Positions 1-8,546 of a DNA stretch of 36,911 nucleotides are shown here, piece after piece. The position numbers and the translations under genes were made by a program. The notes beneath the pieces were generated by a model. That model worked only from the letters and a program-made list of their open reading frames with translations, searched no databases and was not told the DNA's origin. The stretch covers positions 1 through 36,911 of the forward strand of contig JAUYDX010000022.1 in assembly GCA_030691625.1 (NCBI GenBank), in the 5' to 3' direction. The number at the start of each line of letters is the position of its first letter. Position 1 is the first letter of the stretch. This stretch comes from Candidatus Omnitrophota bacterium (GTDB taxonomy: Bacteria; Omnitrophota; Gorgyraeia; Gorgyraeales; Gorgyraeaceae).

Positions 1-390
1 GCGGCTATAATTAATAAAATGCAGGAACAGCTGGTTTCCCTGGAAAGGAAAATAGACACACTTATCAATCAGTCTTCAAGGCCTTCTCAGCCCCAGCGCT
101 TTGACCGGCCCCGTCATCACGATAGGGGAGACAGGGATAATAACTTCAGGGAAAGAAGTTTTACTAAGGTGATCTGCTCAGACTGCGGCAAAGAATGCGA
201 AGTCCCTTTTAAGCCCAGCGGAGACCGCCCTGTGTATTGTAAGGATTGTTTCGCGAAGCGCAAAGAAGACAGAGGCCAGCGCAAAGAACAGATTTTTATC
301 CCTGAACGCCGTTTTGACAAACATAAAAGTAGAGAAAGCCAAAAGCCAGGTAAAAGCAAGAAATCAGGTTTCAAAAGGCGAAAAGGATAG
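1..390 (+). CDS. CxxC-x17-CxxC zinc-ribbon protein (5' end cut by window)
   Basis: The frame is open from base 1, and the ATG at 19 has no clear ribosome site, so the gene probably starts upstream of the window. A short helical stretch (QEQLVSLERKIDTLI) is followed by a low-complexity Arg/Asp/His-rich linker. A zinc-ribbon comes next: CSDC, 17 residues, then CKDC. The tail is very basic and rich in Lys/Arg. Proteins with this CxxC-x17-CxxC arrangement are common in Omnitrophota and other uncultured lineages and have no established function. The basic tail and ribbon suggest nucleic-acid binding, which is inference. The next gene starts 22 bases downstream in the same direction. Confidence 0.75.
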   Translation, partial: AAIINKMQEQLVSLERKIDTLINQSSRPSQPQRFDRPRHHDRGDRDNNFRERSFTKVICSDCGKECEVPFKPSGDRPVYCKDCFAKRKEDRGQRKEQIFIPERRFDKHKSRESQKPGKSKKSGFKRRKG

Positions 391-411
391 TAGGCCTATC
401 CGGGAGTTAGC

Positions 412-822
412 GTGGATTTCAGCATAAGCAGAGACAAAGAAGAGGCATTAAGGATAAAGATGGATTCGCTTGGGATCAAAGAGACTGACATAGATGAGAA
501 ATTTATACGCTCAAGCAAGAAAGGCGGGCAAAAGGTCAATAAAACCTCCGCGCGCGTTTATCTCAAGCATCTACCCACAGGTATTGAGGTCAAGTGCCAG
601 GAAGAGCGCTCTCAGGCCTTGAACCGGTTTCTTGCGAGGCGAATACTCGTTAATAAAATCGAGTCGCTGATTTTGGGAAAGAAAGCAGAGGCGCGGAAGG
701 AAATAGAAAAGATAAGGCGCCAGAAGCGAAAACGTTCCAAGAGAGCCAAAGAAAAGATCCTCAGATATAAAAAAATACATTCCGAAAAGAAAAACTTGAG
801 AAAAACGCCTGTTATAGAATGA
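412..822 (+). CDS. GGQ-domain peptide chain release factor-like protein (ArfB/RF-H type)
   Basis: This 136-residue protein carries the class I release-factor catalytic motif GGQ at residues 38-40, in the context SSKKGGQKVNKT, followed by a conserved EERSQALNR segment. It lacks the codon-recognition domain of RF1/RF2. The C-terminal third is very basic, as in ArfB (YaeJ), whose tail reads an empty mRNA channel. The likely role is hydrolysis of peptidyl-tRNA on stalled ribosomes; an RF-H-like role is the alternative. The start is GTG with a GGGAG-like site about 5 bases upstream. The residues are clear, but the subfamily assignment is less so. Confidence 0.85.
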   Translation: MDFSISRDKEEALRIKMDSLGIKETDIDEKFIRSSKKGGQKVNKTSARVYLKHLPTGIEVKCQEERSQALNRFLARRILVNKIESLILGKKAEARKEIEKIRRQKRKRSKRAKEKILRYKKIHSEKKNLRKTPVIE

Positions 823-877
823 CCTTTACTAATCTTATAGCTGGTTTTATTTTTAGCGGGATTAAAGGAGGTAAAAA

Positions 878-1153
878 ATGAGCGATAAAAAATATTTTAC
901 GCAAGGTGAGGCTAAAAAGACCGGAGACGAACTCGGAATAAAATGGGATAAGTTTGATGTTGAGCAGTTCAGGCGAGGCATGGATGTGGAACTGGAGCAT
1001 GGCTCGAGGGACCCTAAAACAAATGTCACGAATGACGATAGTATCATCACAGGCAAGATAGCTCTCGCTCATCTTAACGAGTTCCCTGATTATTATACCA
1101 GACTGGAAGAGCTGGAAGAAAAAGCTGAAAAATTCTGGGAAGGAAAAAAATAG
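878..1153 (+). CDS. DUF5661 family protein
   Basis: This 91-residue soluble protein is preceded by a strong site (aaaggaggt, 6 bases before ATG). It has the conserved core of the DUF5661 family: KFDVEQFRRGMDVELEHGSR, then a segment ending TGKIALAHLNEFPDYYTRLE. Members occur widely in environmental bacteria and also in phage-related contigs. No biochemical function is established. The sequence is acidic at both ends, has no signal peptide or membrane segment, and no cysteines. Neighbours give no clear hint: a ribosome-rescue factor lies upstream and an arsenic-type cluster begins downstream. Confidence 0.8.
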   Translation: MSDKKYFTQGEAKKTGDELGIKWDKFDVEQFRRGMDVELEHGSRDPKTNVTNDDSIITGKIALAHLNEFPDYYTRLEELEEKAEKFWEGKK

Positions 1154-1190
1154 GAAAATAAATAGAAGTATATTTTAGAGTAGTAGGCCG

Positions 1191-1433
1191 ATGAGTAAGC
1201 TTAAGAGCGTATATCTCGCGCTCGATGAATTTGATGCAATACGCCTGGCGTGCCTGGGAGGATTAAAGCATATAGACGCCGCGAAGAAGATGAAGATTTC
1301 CAGGCCGGCATTTTCCAGGATCATGTCTTCCGCTCATAGCAAAATCGCAGACTCTCTGGTGAACATCAAAGCTATACGCATCGAAGGGGGCTGCTGCAGG
1401 ATAGGCGGAAGGAGAAAAAATGATAATAACTGA
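1191..1433 (+). CDS. UPF0251/DUF134 family DNA-binding protein
   Basis: This 80-residue protein contains a sigma-70 region 4-like helix-turn-helix (ALDEFDAIRLACLGGLKHID, then AAKKMKISRPAFSRIMSSAH). It ends in a Cys-Cys segment, GGCCRIGGRR. That matches UPF0251/DUF134, a family of predicted DNA-binding proteins, though this copy is short for the family. Its 3' end overlaps the following permease gene by 14 bases, so the two are translationally coupled. No ArsR-type regulator is visible in the cluster, so this is the only candidate regulator here. The two adjacent cysteines could bind metal(loid). That role is inference. Confidence 0.8.
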   Translation: MSKLKSVYLALDEFDAIRLACLGGLKHIDAAKKMKISRPAFSRIMSSAHSKIADSLVNIKAIRIEGGCCRIGGRRKNDNN

Positions 1434-2487
1434 TTTATTTATCGCAGGTATAAAAGCTGTAATAGAGTATGTATCTCTTCATGTGTTAACGTGCCTTGTC
1501 CCTGCATTTTTCATCGCAGGCGCCATGTCAGCCCTGCTTCCGAAAGAAAAAATTATTCAATATCTCGGTCAGAAAGTTCCAAAGTATAAGGCGTACCCCT
1601 TGTCAATTTCCGCAGGCCTATTGCTTGCGGTATGTTCCTGCACGATCCTGCCCTTATTCGCGGGGATAAAAAAGAAGGGCGCGGGCATAGGCCCAGCCTT
1701 AGCTTTCTTATATACCGCTCCCGCGACCAATATAATGGCGATTCTTTTTACAGGGAGCGTTTTAGGATGGAATTTTGCGCTTGCCAGAATAATCCTGTCC
1801 GTTACCTTTGCAAGTCTAATCGGCATGATAATAGCCGCGGTATTCAAGAAAGAAGATCTAGAAGAGGAGAAAAAAGCGGTTCCTGCCCTTGTCAGCGCTG
1901 AATCCAAAGATATGAAAAAAATACCTTTCTTTCAGAGGCGCAGGCTAATCTTATTTTTCATTACGCTCATAGCCATTCTTATTGCAGGGACAAGGCTAAA
2001 TGGATATTTAAGATATATAGGTATATCGGGCTTGATAATTATTTTGGCGATATTGGCTAAGTTATTCTTTACAAAAGAAGAAATCAGGGCATGGTTTTCT
2101 GAAACATGGATTTTCACTAAGAAAATATTTCCACTCCTATTAGGCGGTATTTTTATTGCAGGGGTCTTAACAGCGCTATTGCCTCAGAACTTTCTTGCAA
2201 CCTTTATGGGCAAGAATACGCTATCCGCCAACCTTATAGCTGTCATATTCGGGGTGTTCATGTATTTCCCAACCTTGGTAGAAGTCCCTATGGCAAAAAT
2301 GTTTTTAGGCCTTGGGATGGCGAAAGGGCCTCTGCTGGCATATCTGCTCGCAGACCCTGTTATCTCATTGGCAAGCATTCTTGTTGTTAGAAAATTTATA
2401 GGAAACAAGAGAACGCTTGTGTATGTGGGCTTAATTATAGTGTTCACAACCATTTCAGGATTGATATATGGCGCAATAGTCCGTTGA
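1420..2487 (+). CDS. DUF318-type permease (ArsP / SO_0444 family efflux transporter)
   Basis: The protein has 355 residues and two repeated blocks of membrane segments around a charged central loop (about residues 140-175). The first block contains AGLLLAVCSCTILPLFAGIK and the segment FLYTAPATNIMAILF. The second contains LVEVPMAKMFLGLGMAKGP. These are the signatures of pfam03773 permeases. Family members include ArsP, which exports trivalent organoarsenicals, and SO_0444-type proteins annotated as Cu/Zn efflux. Because arsM lies 30 bases downstream, export of methylated or other trivalent arsenic is the favoured role. Substrate cannot be read from sequence alone. A ggaaggag site precedes the ATG. 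Confidence 0.85.
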   Translation: MIITDLFIAGIKAVIEYVSLHVLTCLVPAFFIAGAMSALLPKEKIIQYLGQKVPKYKAYPLSISAGLLLAVCSCTILPLFAGIKKKGAGIGPALAFLYTAPATNIMAILFTGSVLGWNFALARIILSVTFASLIGMIIAAVFKKEDLEEEKKAVPALVSAESKDMKKIPFFQRRRLILFFITLIAILIAGTRLNGYLRYIGISGLIIILAILAKLFFTKEEIRAWFSETWIFTKKIFPLLLGGIFIAGVLTALLPQNFLATFMGKNTLSANLIAVIFGVFMYFPTLVEVPMAKMFLGLGMAKGPLLAYLLADPVISLASILVVRKFIGNKRTLVYVGLIIVFTTISGLIYGAIVR

Positions 2488-2517
2488 TGAAATATTGGGG
2501 ATGTTTAAAGGAGGAAT

Positions 2518-3315
2518 ATGGAGAGAACAAGAGAGGTTATAAGGAAAATAGTAAAGGATGGTTATGCGAAAGTCGCCGAGCAGGGGATTTCCTGCTGTCC
2601 GTCTGGTTCCTGCTGTTCACCTTCAAACTCAGCCAGAAATATCAGCAAAACCGTTGGCTATAGCGATGAAGATATGAACGCAGTTCCTGAGGGGTCCAAT
2701 CTTGGTCTAGGCTGCGGCAACCCTGTAGCTATTGCGTCGCTTAAAAAAGGCGAAACCGTGCTTGATCTTGGAAGCGGAGCAGGGTTTGACGCTTTTTTGG
2801 CGGCTCAGAGAGTTGGCAAATCCGGCCGTGTTATTGGTGTTGATATGACGCCGGAGATGATAAAAAAGGCGCGCGCGAATGCCCAAAAAGGCAAATATGC
2901 CAATGTAGAGTTTCGTTTAGGAGATATTGAAAAGCTTCCGGTAGAAAACGACTCTATTGATGTGGTTATCTCTAATTGCGTCATTAATCTTTCGCCGGAT
3001 AAAGAAAAGGTCTTTAAAGAAGCTTTCAGGGTATTAAGACCCGGAGCCAGGCTTATGGTTTCGGATCTCGTGTTAGTCAAGGCGTTGCCGAAAAACATCA
3101 AAGAATCAATTGAGGCGTATGTTGGCTGTCTTTCCGGAGCGGTTAGAAAAGCCGAATATCTGAAACTTATAACAAAGGCTGGGTTTCAGGATGCGGAAGT
3201 GATCAGCGAATCGAATTATCCGGTGGATGCTATGTTTGATAATCTTAAAGGCGCCGAGGATGCTGTAGTCAGCATAAAAGTCTCGGCAAAAAAACCGGCT
3301 GTAAAAGGAGCGTGA
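2518..3315 (+). CDS. arsM: Arsenite S-adenosylmethionine methyltransferase
   Basis: This 265-residue class I methyltransferase has motif [17 protein letters not shown] and an acidic [10 protein letters not shown] loop. The cysteines expected of ArsM are present: an N-terminal CCPSGSCC cluster, a cysteine in NCVINL and another in [12 protein letters not shown]. ArsM methylates As(III) to mono-, di- and trimethyl forms. The adjacent DUF318 permease and Acr3 fit methylation plus export. The rich N-terminal cysteine cluster may hold As(III) before transfer. A strong aaaggagg site precedes the ATG. The downstream thioredoxin-like gene starts immediately after its stop and could reduce its disulfides. 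Confidence 0.92.
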   Translation: MERTREVIRKIVKDGYAKVAEQGISCCPSGSCCSPSNSARNISKTVGYSDEDMNAVPEGSNLGLGCGNPVAIASLKKGETVLDLGSGAGFDAFLAAQRVGKSGRVIGVDMTPEMIKKARANAQKGKYANVEFRLGDIEKLPVENDSIDVVISNCVINLSPDKEKVFKEAFRVLRPGARLMVSDLVLVKALPKNIKESIEAYVGCLSGAVRKAEYLKLITKAGFQDAEVISESNYPVDAMFDNLKGAEDAVVSIKVSAKKPAVKGA

Positions 3316-3317
3316 AG

Positions 3318-3551
3318 ATGAAAATAGAGATTTTAGGTATAGGTTGTTATAAATGCAAACAATTAACCGCAAATGCCGAAGCGGCGGTAAAAGAATTAAA
3401 TATCGTAGCTGAGATATCCAAGGTAACGGATATTGATAAAATCACTGAATACGGAGTAATGATGACTCCCGCGCTTGCGGTAGATGGAACAGTAATTTCC
3501 GCGGGCAAGGTTTTAACAAAAGACGAAATAAAAAAGCTGATCTCAAAATAG
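3318..3551 (+). CDS. arsE: ArsE-like small thioredoxin-fold protein
   Basis: This 77-residue single-domain thioredoxin-fold protein has the redox pair C10-Y-K-C13 and a cis-proline region MMTPALAVDG. Such small thioredoxin_3 proteins precede arsF and arsG in described arsEFG clusters, which are linked to reduction of nitrated aromatic arsenicals and resistance to trivalent arsenicals. I chose ATG 3318 over the in-frame GTG at 3312 because GGAG at 3307-3310 is then 7 bases away. The gene sits 2 bases after the arsM stop. The family is clear; the symbol rests on gene order. Confidence 0.75.
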   Translation: MKIEILGIGCYKCKQLTANAEAAVKELNIVAEISKVTDIDKITEYGVMMTPALAVDGTVISAGKVLTKDEIKKLISK

Positions 3552-3560
3552 GAGGAAAAG

Positions 3561-4001
3561 TTGAAAAGAATATTCCTGATTCTTATAGCCGTTATCTTTA
3601 TTAATCAGGCAGCGGGATGCTCCGCATCGGCGGATACCGCTGTGCCTAAACCGCAAAAGACAGATTGCGTGAAAGTCTATTATTTCCACGGTTTTTTCAG
3701 GTGCTCAAATTGCTATAAAATAGAAAAGTATTCCAGGGAAGCGATTGATAAATATTTTGCCAAAGAACTCGCCTCAGGCGAATTGATATACGAAGTGATT
3801 AATACTGACGAAAAAGATAACGAGCATTTTCTTAAAGATTACAAGCTTTACACGAAATCCCTTATTATTTCCAGGATAAAAGGCGGGGAGGAAATAGAAT
3901 ATAAAAATCTTGAGAAGGTCTGGAATTATTTAGGCGATAAAGAGGCGTTTTATAATTATGTGGAGGAAGAAGTAATAAAATTTTTAGAGGCGGATAAATG
4001 A
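3561..4001 (+). CDS. arsF: ArsF-family lipoprotein with CxxC
   Basis: This 146-residue protein starts at TTG behind a strong aggagg site. It has a lipoprotein-type signal ending in AAG-C20, so it is probably anchored on the outer face of the inner membrane. The mature part has a thioredoxin-like CSNC motif (FRCSNCYKIEKYS). It resembles the family annotated as nitrophenyl compound nitroreductase subunit ArsF. Between arsE and arsG it would form the extracytoplasmic part of an electron relay. Its stop overlaps the arsG start (ATGA). The -3 position of the lipobox is Ala rather than Leu, so lipidation is likely but not certain. Confidence 0.8.
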   Translation: MKRIFLILIAVIFINQAAGCSASADTAVPKPQKTDCVKVYYFHGFFRCSNCYKIEKYSREAIDKYFAKELASGELIYEVINTDEKDNEHFLKDYKLYTKSLIISRIKGGEEIEYKNLEKVWNYLGDKEAFYNYVEEEVIKFLEADK

Positions 4002-4687
4002 CACTTCTTTTAACCGGATTTTTATCAGCCCTGTGGCTTGGGATACTGACTTCTATAAGCCCGTGTCCGCTCGCGACTAATATTGCCGCGATATCGTTTC
4101 TTTCTAAGCGCATCACTAATCCGATTTTTGTTTTTCTTGCAGGATTAGCTTATACGCTTGGAAGGATGTTTTCTTACGCTATCCTCGGAATACTTATTAT
4201 TAAGTCAGTCCTGGCAATCCCGGAATCCGCGCAATTTCTCCAGAAGTATGTAGTTAAAGCCATGGGCCCGATCCTGATACTTACAGGCCTTGTTTTACTC
4301 GAGGTAATCAAACTAAAATTTTCTGGCGCTGTCCTTTCTGAGAAACATCGTAACGCCCTTACTGAAGCAGGCGCGCCAGGCGCGTTTATTCTGGGGGCTT
4401 TTTTCGCGCTTGCCTTCTGCCCTATATCCGCGGCGTTATTTTTCGGAAGCCTTATCCCACTCGCGCTCAACCATAAAATGGGTGTTATACTGCCTTTTAT
4501 ATATGGCATTGGAACAGGCCTGCCGGTCTTATTTTTCGCAATAGCTATAGCAGTGGGCGTTAGCTCGCTCAATAAATGGTTTTCTAAATTAACTGTTCTT
4601 GAGCTATATATGCGAAAAATTACCGGAGTTATTTTTATACTAGTGGGCCTATATTACAGCGGTGTTTATCTTATTAAGATTTTTTAG
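3998..4687 (+). CDS. arsG: ArsG-family DsbD-like membrane protein
   Basis: This protein has 229 residues with about six membrane segments and the two half-site cysteines typical of DsbD/CcdA-like electron carriers: SPCPLATN near the N-terminus and [13 protein letters not shown] in the middle. It matches the ArsG family, annotated as an aromatic aminobenzylarsenical efflux permease. The fold suggests instead, or in addition, that it moves electrons from cytoplasmic ArsE to extracytoplasmic ArsF. Translation is coupled to arsF by a 4-base overlap. Which role holds, transport or electron transfer, cannot be decided from sequence. Confidence 0.8.
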   Translation: MTLLLTGFLSALWLGILTSISPCPLATNIAAISFLSKRITNPIFVFLAGLAYTLGRMFSYAILGILIIKSVLAIPESAQFLQKYVVKAMGPILILTGLVLLEVIKLKFSGAVLSEKHRNALTEAGAPGAFILGAFFALAFCPISAALFFGSLIPLALNHKMGVILPFIYGIGTGLPVLFFAIAIAVGVSSLNKWFSKLTVLELYMRKITGVIFILVGLYYSGVYLIKIF

Positions 4688-4700
4688 AAAGAGAGAAGCG

Positions 4701-5744
4701 ATGTCCGAAGGCATTATAAAAAAATTATCATTTTTAGACAGATTTTTGACCTTGTGGATTTTTCTGGCCATGGGTTTCGGAGTGGCAGGAGGATATTTTT
4801 ATCCGGGGATAGTGGATTTCTGGAATAAATTCCAGATTGGCACAACAAATATGCCAATCGCTATAGGTTTAATATTAATGATGTATCCACCTCTGGCCAA
4901 AGTCAAATACGAAGAGCTTGGGGATGTTTTTAAAAATGTGAAGGTGCTTTCCTTGTCGCTTGTCCAAAACTGGATTATTGGCCCTATCCTGATGTTTATC
5001 CTGGCTGTAGTTTTTCTGCGCGGTTATCCTGAATACATGGCGGGGCTTATCCTGATAGGCCTTGCCCGATGCATTGCTATGGTAATCGTTTGGAATGATC
5101 TTGCCTGCGGCGATACGGAATATTGCGCGGGGCTTGTGGCGTTTAACTCTATTTTTCAGGTCTTATTTTTTTCAGTATACGCGTGGGTTTTTATCACGAT
5201 TCTGCCAGCTTGGCTGGGCTTAAAAGGTGTCATTGTAAATGTAACTATGGCGCAAATAGCTCACAGCGTTTTTATTTATCTGGGCATACCGTTTTTAGCA
5301 GGGATTATCACGCGTTTTACGCTTATTAAACTTAAAACCAAAGATTGGTATCAGACTAAGTTTATTCCTGCTATAAGCCCATTGACGCTCATCGCCCTTT
5401 TATTTACCATTGTGGTAATGTTTTCGCTTAAAGGTGAATTTATAGTCAAGATTCCACTGGATGTGGTGCGCATTGCCATACCGCTTTTAATATATTTTGT
5501 TGTAATGTTTCTCGTGTCATTTTACATGGGTAGAAAACTCAACGCGGGCTACGCTAAAACCGCCACGCTTTCGTTTACCGCTGCGAGCAATAATTTCGAA
5601 TTGGCTATCGCTGTGGCAGTGGCTGTATTCGGGATAAATTCCGGTGTCGCGTTCGCCGCTGTCATCGGGCCTCTTGTGGAGGTGCCGGTTCTTATCGGCT
5701 TAGTAAATGCAGCGCTTTATTTTAAAAAAAGGTGGTTTGTGTGA
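4701..5744 (+). CDS. acr3: ACR3-family arsenite efflux permease
   Basis: The protein has 347 residues and ten predicted membrane segments. Recognisable Acr3 features are [13 protein letters not shown], the Cys-containing segment [18 protein letters not shown], and [20 protein letters not shown] near the end. Acr3 exports arsenite using the proton-motive force. I start at ATG 4701 (site agagag) rather than the upstream in-frame start inside arsG. The GTG start of the pyruvate kinase gene overlaps its stop by 4 bases. No arsenate reductase gene accompanies it, which fits an anaerobe that mostly meets As(III). Confidence 0.92.
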   Translation: MSEGIIKKLSFLDRFLTLWIFLAMGFGVAGGYFYPGIVDFWNKFQIGTTNMPIAIGLILMMYPPLAKVKYEELGDVFKNVKVLSLSLVQNWIIGPILMFILAVVFLRGYPEYMAGLILIGLARCIAMVIVWNDLACGDTEYCAGLVAFNSIFQVLFFSVYAWVFITILPAWLGLKGVIVNVTMAQIAHSVFIYLGIPFLAGIITRFTLIKLKTKDWYQTKFIPAISPLTLIALLFTIVVMFSLKGEFIVKIPLDVVRIAIPLLIYFVVMFLVSFYMGRKLNAGYAKTATLSFTAASNNFELAIAVAVAVFGINSGVAFAAVIGPLVEVPVLIGLVNAALYFKKRWFV

Positions 5745-6796
5745 AAAGACGTGTGGTTAAGACAAAAATAATCTGCACTATTGGCCCTGCGAGCGATAAT
5801 TATCCTGCCTTAAGGAAAATGATGCTTGCGGGTATGGATGTAGTCCGGCTTAATTTTTCTCACGGAAACCAGGCCAGGCACGCAGAGGTTATTAATCTTA
5901 TAAGGGCGCTGAACAAAAAATATTCAAGGCGTCTGAAAATACTTGGAGATTTGGAAGGTTACAGGATAAGAATAGGGAAGCTTAAAGATCAAACACCTCT
6001 TAGAAAAAGGCAAAAGCTTCTTTTGAGCAATGATTCAATCCTTTGCGGTAAAGGCGCTATACCTTTTGACTACGAGGGTCCTCTAAGCGATATAAAAAAT
6101 AACTCGCTTATATACATTGATGACGGAAATATAGCGCTTAAAGTTAAATCAAGGAGTGAGGGGTGTCTCCGGACAGAGGTTATTGTCCCCGGAGTCCTGA
6201 AGGAGCATAAGGGCATAAATATACCCGATATTAAACTCAAGTTTGACGGCTTGACTGATAAAGATAAAGAAGATATAGAGTTCAGTATAAGAAATAAGGT
6301 AGACTACATTGCCCAGTCATTTGTAAGAAGCAGGAAGGATATCCTGAGTTTCAGGGATTCGGTTAAGGACAGGCTACCGAATTGCAAAATAATCGCCAAA
6401 ATTGAAAACAGGCAGGGTATAAAAAATATCGATGAAATCATCTCGGTCTGTGACGGGATTATGGTCGCGAGAGGAGACATGGGGGTGTCTCTGCCTGTTT
6501 ACGAAATAGCCGTGATACAGAAGATGATCATTAGAAAATGCAACCGCATGAAAAAATTTGTGATTACAGCTACTCAAATGCTTGAGAGTATGACCGAGAA
6601 TTTAAGGCCCACGCGCGCGGAAGTTACTGACGTTGCCAATGCGCTTCTTGACGGTTCTGATTATCTTATGCTTTCCGCGGAAACCGCGGCAGGGAGACAC
6701 CCTGTTGAATCCGTGAATATGATGAACCAGATCATTAAGTTCACCGAAACCCACGCTAAAGATATTTCTCCTAAACATGCCTGGAATTTGGTATAA
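5741..6796 (+). CDS. pyk: Pyruvate kinase lacking the C-terminal regulatory domain
   Basis: This 351-residue protein keeps the catalytic A and B domains: the start [14 protein letters not shown], substrate loop [10 protein letters not shown], catalytic Lys/Glu in [10 protein letters not shown], metal-binding [11 protein letters not shown], and TATQMLESM. It stops after the barrel, at the point where typical enzymes of about 470 residues continue into the allosteric domain. It should convert phosphoenolpyruvate and ADP to pyruvate and ATP without domain-C allostery. The following gene starts 12 bases later, so nothing suggests a frameshifted remainder. The GTG start at 5741 has an aggtgg site and overlaps the acr3 stop. 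Confidence 0.88.
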   Translation: MKRRVVKTKIICTIGPASDNYPALRKMMLAGMDVVRLNFSHGNQARHAEVINLIRALNKKYSRRLKILGDLEGYRIRIGKLKDQTPLRKRQKLLLSNDSILCGKGAIPFDYEGPLSDIKNNSLIYIDDGNIALKVKSRSEGCLRTEVIVPGVLKEHKGINIPDIKLKFDGLTDKDKEDIEFSIRNKVDYIAQSFVRSRKDILSFRDSVKDRLPNCKIIAKIENRQGIKNIDEIISVCDGIMVARGDMGVSLPVYEIAVIQKMIIRKCNRMKKFVITATQMLESMTENLRPTRAEVTDVANALLDGSDYLMLSAETAAGRHPVESVNMMNQIIKFTETHAKDISPKHAWNLV

Positions 6797-6797
6797 T
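6789..6797 (+). promoter_or_regulatory. Extended -10 promoter for thioredoxin reductase gene
   Basis: The sequence TGGTATAAT is a perfect extended -10 element and overlaps the pyk stop codon (6794-6796). The expected start of transcription, about 7 bases downstream (6804-6805), lies only about 3 bases before the ATG at 6808, and no ribosome site is visible. The message would be nearly leaderless. No good -35 box is present, as is usual for extended -10 promoters. Confidence 0.5.
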
Positions 6798-6807
6798 ATC
6801 CAATACT

Positions 6808-7728
6808 ATGGACTATGATTGTATTATTATAGGAGGAGGGCCGGCCGGTCTTACAGCAGCTATATACGCTTCAAGGGCCAGGCTTAAGACGCTTCTCATA
6901 GAGAGTATATCTATTCCGTGTCAGGCTATAACCACAGACCACATTGAAAATTATCCCGGATTTCCTGAAGGCATCAATGGATTCGAATTAATAGAGAAGT
7001 TTAAGAAGCAGGCTGAAAAATTCGGCGCGAAGTTTATTGCAGGCGAAGTAAAAGGCATTAAGGAAAATAAACCCGGCTGGACAATAGAAACAGATGATAA
7101 GCCTTATACCAGCCGAGCTGTGATTATCGCGAGCGGGGCAAGGCCCAAGAGGCTGGGTATTCCCGGCGAGGATAAGTTCAGAGGCAGGGGTGTATCTTAT
7201 TGCGGGACCTGCGACGGCGCGTTATTTAAAAATAAAGAAGTGGTGGTGGCTGGCGGAGGGGATACCGCGCTGGAAGAAGCTATATTTCTCACCAGGTTCG
7301 CGAAAAAAGTCACTGTTATACACAGGAGAAGCGCTTTACGCGGCACAAAGATACTGCAGGAAAGGGCATTTGCCAATAAGAAAATAGAATTTATCTGGGA
7401 CGCGGTTATTTCTGAGATTTTGGGAGAGGCTAAGGTTTCAGCTGTAAAGGTGAAAAATGTAAAAACCGGAGCGGAAAAGGATTTATTGTGCGACGGGGTT
7501 TTTATATTCGTAGGTTATACGCCTAATACAGCTTTTTTAAAAGATCTTTTGCCGCTGGACCAAAGCGGTTATATAATAGCGGATGATAATTGCCTGACCT
7601 CAAAGGTCGGGATATTCGCGTGCGGCGACTGCCGCAAAAAGCTTTTAAGGCAGGTAGTGACCGCGGCTGGAGAAGGGGCAACAGCGGCATTCGCCTGCCA
7701 GCATTTTCTCGAGACCCAAACAACTTGA
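6808..7728 (+). CDS. trxB: Thioredoxin reductase, NADPH type
   Basis: This 306-residue flavoprotein has an N-terminal FAD site GGGPAGLTAAIYASRA, the redox pair C132-G-T-C135, and a second Rossmann site GGGDTALEEA. The HRRSALRG motif near residue 172 marks NADPH preference, and the C-terminal GDCRKK/GEGATAA region is present. It reduces thioredoxin in the cytoplasm. The stop codon lies inside the left arm of a family A hairpin repeat, which therefore supplies the last codons (TT-stop). There is no ribosome site; see the promoter just upstream. Confidence 0.93.
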   Translation: MDYDCIIIGGGPAGLTAAIYASRARLKTLLIESISIPCQAITTDHIENYPGFPEGINGFELIEKFKKQAEKFGAKFIAGEVKGIKENKPGWTIETDDKPYTSRAVIIASGARPKRLGIPGEDKFRGRGVSYCGTCDGALFKNKEVVVAGGGDTALEEAIFLTRFAKKVTVIHRRSALRGTKILQERAFANKKIEFIWDAVISEILGEAKVSAVKVKNVKTGAEKDLLCDGVFIFVGYTPNTAFLKDLLPLDQSGYIIADDNCLTSKVGIFACGDCRKKLLRQVVTAAGEGATAAFACQHFLETQTT

Positions 7729-7762
7729 CACTTGCGACATTGTTTGAAGTGTCAAGTTGTTT
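7718..7762 (+). repeat. Intercistronic hairpin, family A copy 1
   Basis: A perfect 16-bp stem (7718-7733 with 7747-7762, arm ending in AACAACTTGACACTT) surrounds a weaker inner stem with loop ATT. The trxB stop codon TGA (7726-7728) lies in the left arm. The right arm ends 16 bases before the ZIP gene start. There is no T-run after it, so it does not look like a classic terminator. Confidence 0.85.
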
Positions 7763-7777
7763 AGAATAGGAGCAGGG

Positions 7778-8530
7778 ATGAAGGTTTGGCTGTGGACATT
7801 AGGGAGTGTAATGGTGATAAGCCTGATTTCGCTTGTGGGCGTCGCTACGCTCTCGATCAATAAGACAAAGCTCAGGGCAATGCTTCTTTTTATGGTGAGT
7901 TTTGCTGTTGGCGGTTTGTTTGGCGACGCCTTTATACATCTTTTACCGCAGTCATTCGAGGCATTGGGCGCAAACCTTAAGACCTCTCTTTATATATTGG
8001 CTGGGATTTTTATTTTTTTTATTCTTGAAAAATTTATACGCTGGAGGCATTGCCATATACCTACTTCTAAGGAGCATATTCACCCTGTAGCTACGCTGAA
8101 TATCATAGGAGACGGGGTGCATAATATGCTGGACGGCATGATCGTGGCTGCGAGCTTTGCCGTATCAGTTCCGATAGGCATAGCTACTACGCTTGCCGTG
8201 ATATTACATGAGATACCGCAGGAGATAGGGGATTTCGGCATACTAATACATAGCGGCATGTCTGCTCAAAAAGCCCTCTTTTTTAATTTTCTTTCAGCGC
8301 TTACAGCTATTGTCGGCGCGATAACAGCTCTTCTTCTAGAATCACGCATAAAAGGTTTTTCGAGTTATCTTCTGCCCATCACAGCGGGCGGTTTTTTATA
8401 TATCGGCGGGTCTGATTTAATACCCGAACTTCACAAGGAAGACCACGTAAAGATCTCCACATCGCTCGCGCAGCTTAGCGCGATTATGCTGGGTATCGGC
8501 ATAATGGCTTTACTGGTTTTCGTTGAATAA
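7778..8530 (+). CDS. ZIP-family divalent metal transporter
   Basis: This 250-residue membrane protein has a GDAFIHLLPQSFEALG segment in the N-terminal half. The two ZIP metal-site helices follow, HNMLDGMIVAASF (H115, N116, D119) and HEIPQEIGDFGILIHSG (H144, E145, E149), then SGSDLIPELH-like residues near the end. ZIP proteins bring Zn2+, Fe2+ or related ions into the cytoplasm; substrate is not readable here. ATG 7778 is chosen over an upstream in-frame start because taggag lies 5 bases before it. It is followed by a metal-ligand-rich exported protein and a P-type ATPase. Confidence 0.88.
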   Translation: MKVWLWTLGSVMVISLISLVGVATLSINKTKLRAMLLFMVSFAVGGLFGDAFIHLLPQSFEALGANLKTSLYILAGIFIFFILEKFIRWRHCHIPTSKEHIHPVATLNIIGDGVHNMLDGMIVAASFAVSVPIGIATTLAVILHEIPQEIGDFGILIHSGMSAQKALFFNFLSALTAIVGAITALLLESRIKGFSSYLLPITAGGFLYIGGSDLIPELHKEDHVKISTSLAQLSAIMLGIGIMALLVFVE

Positions 8531-8546
8531 AAGAAAGGGGTGCAGG

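Noticed and set aside
117-374. Numerous minus-strand ORFs opposite real genes
   Set aside because: They lack ribosome sites and recognisable domains, and lie antisense to well-supported genes in a complementary frame.
5741-6796. Pyruvate kinase truncated by frameshift
   Set aside because: No C-domain sequence is recognisable in any frame after the stop; the next gene starts at once.
7718-7762. Hairpin repeats as ordinary Rho-independent terminators
   Set aside because: None is followed by a T-run, most lie within evident operons, and the sequences are conserved between copies, which terminators are not.
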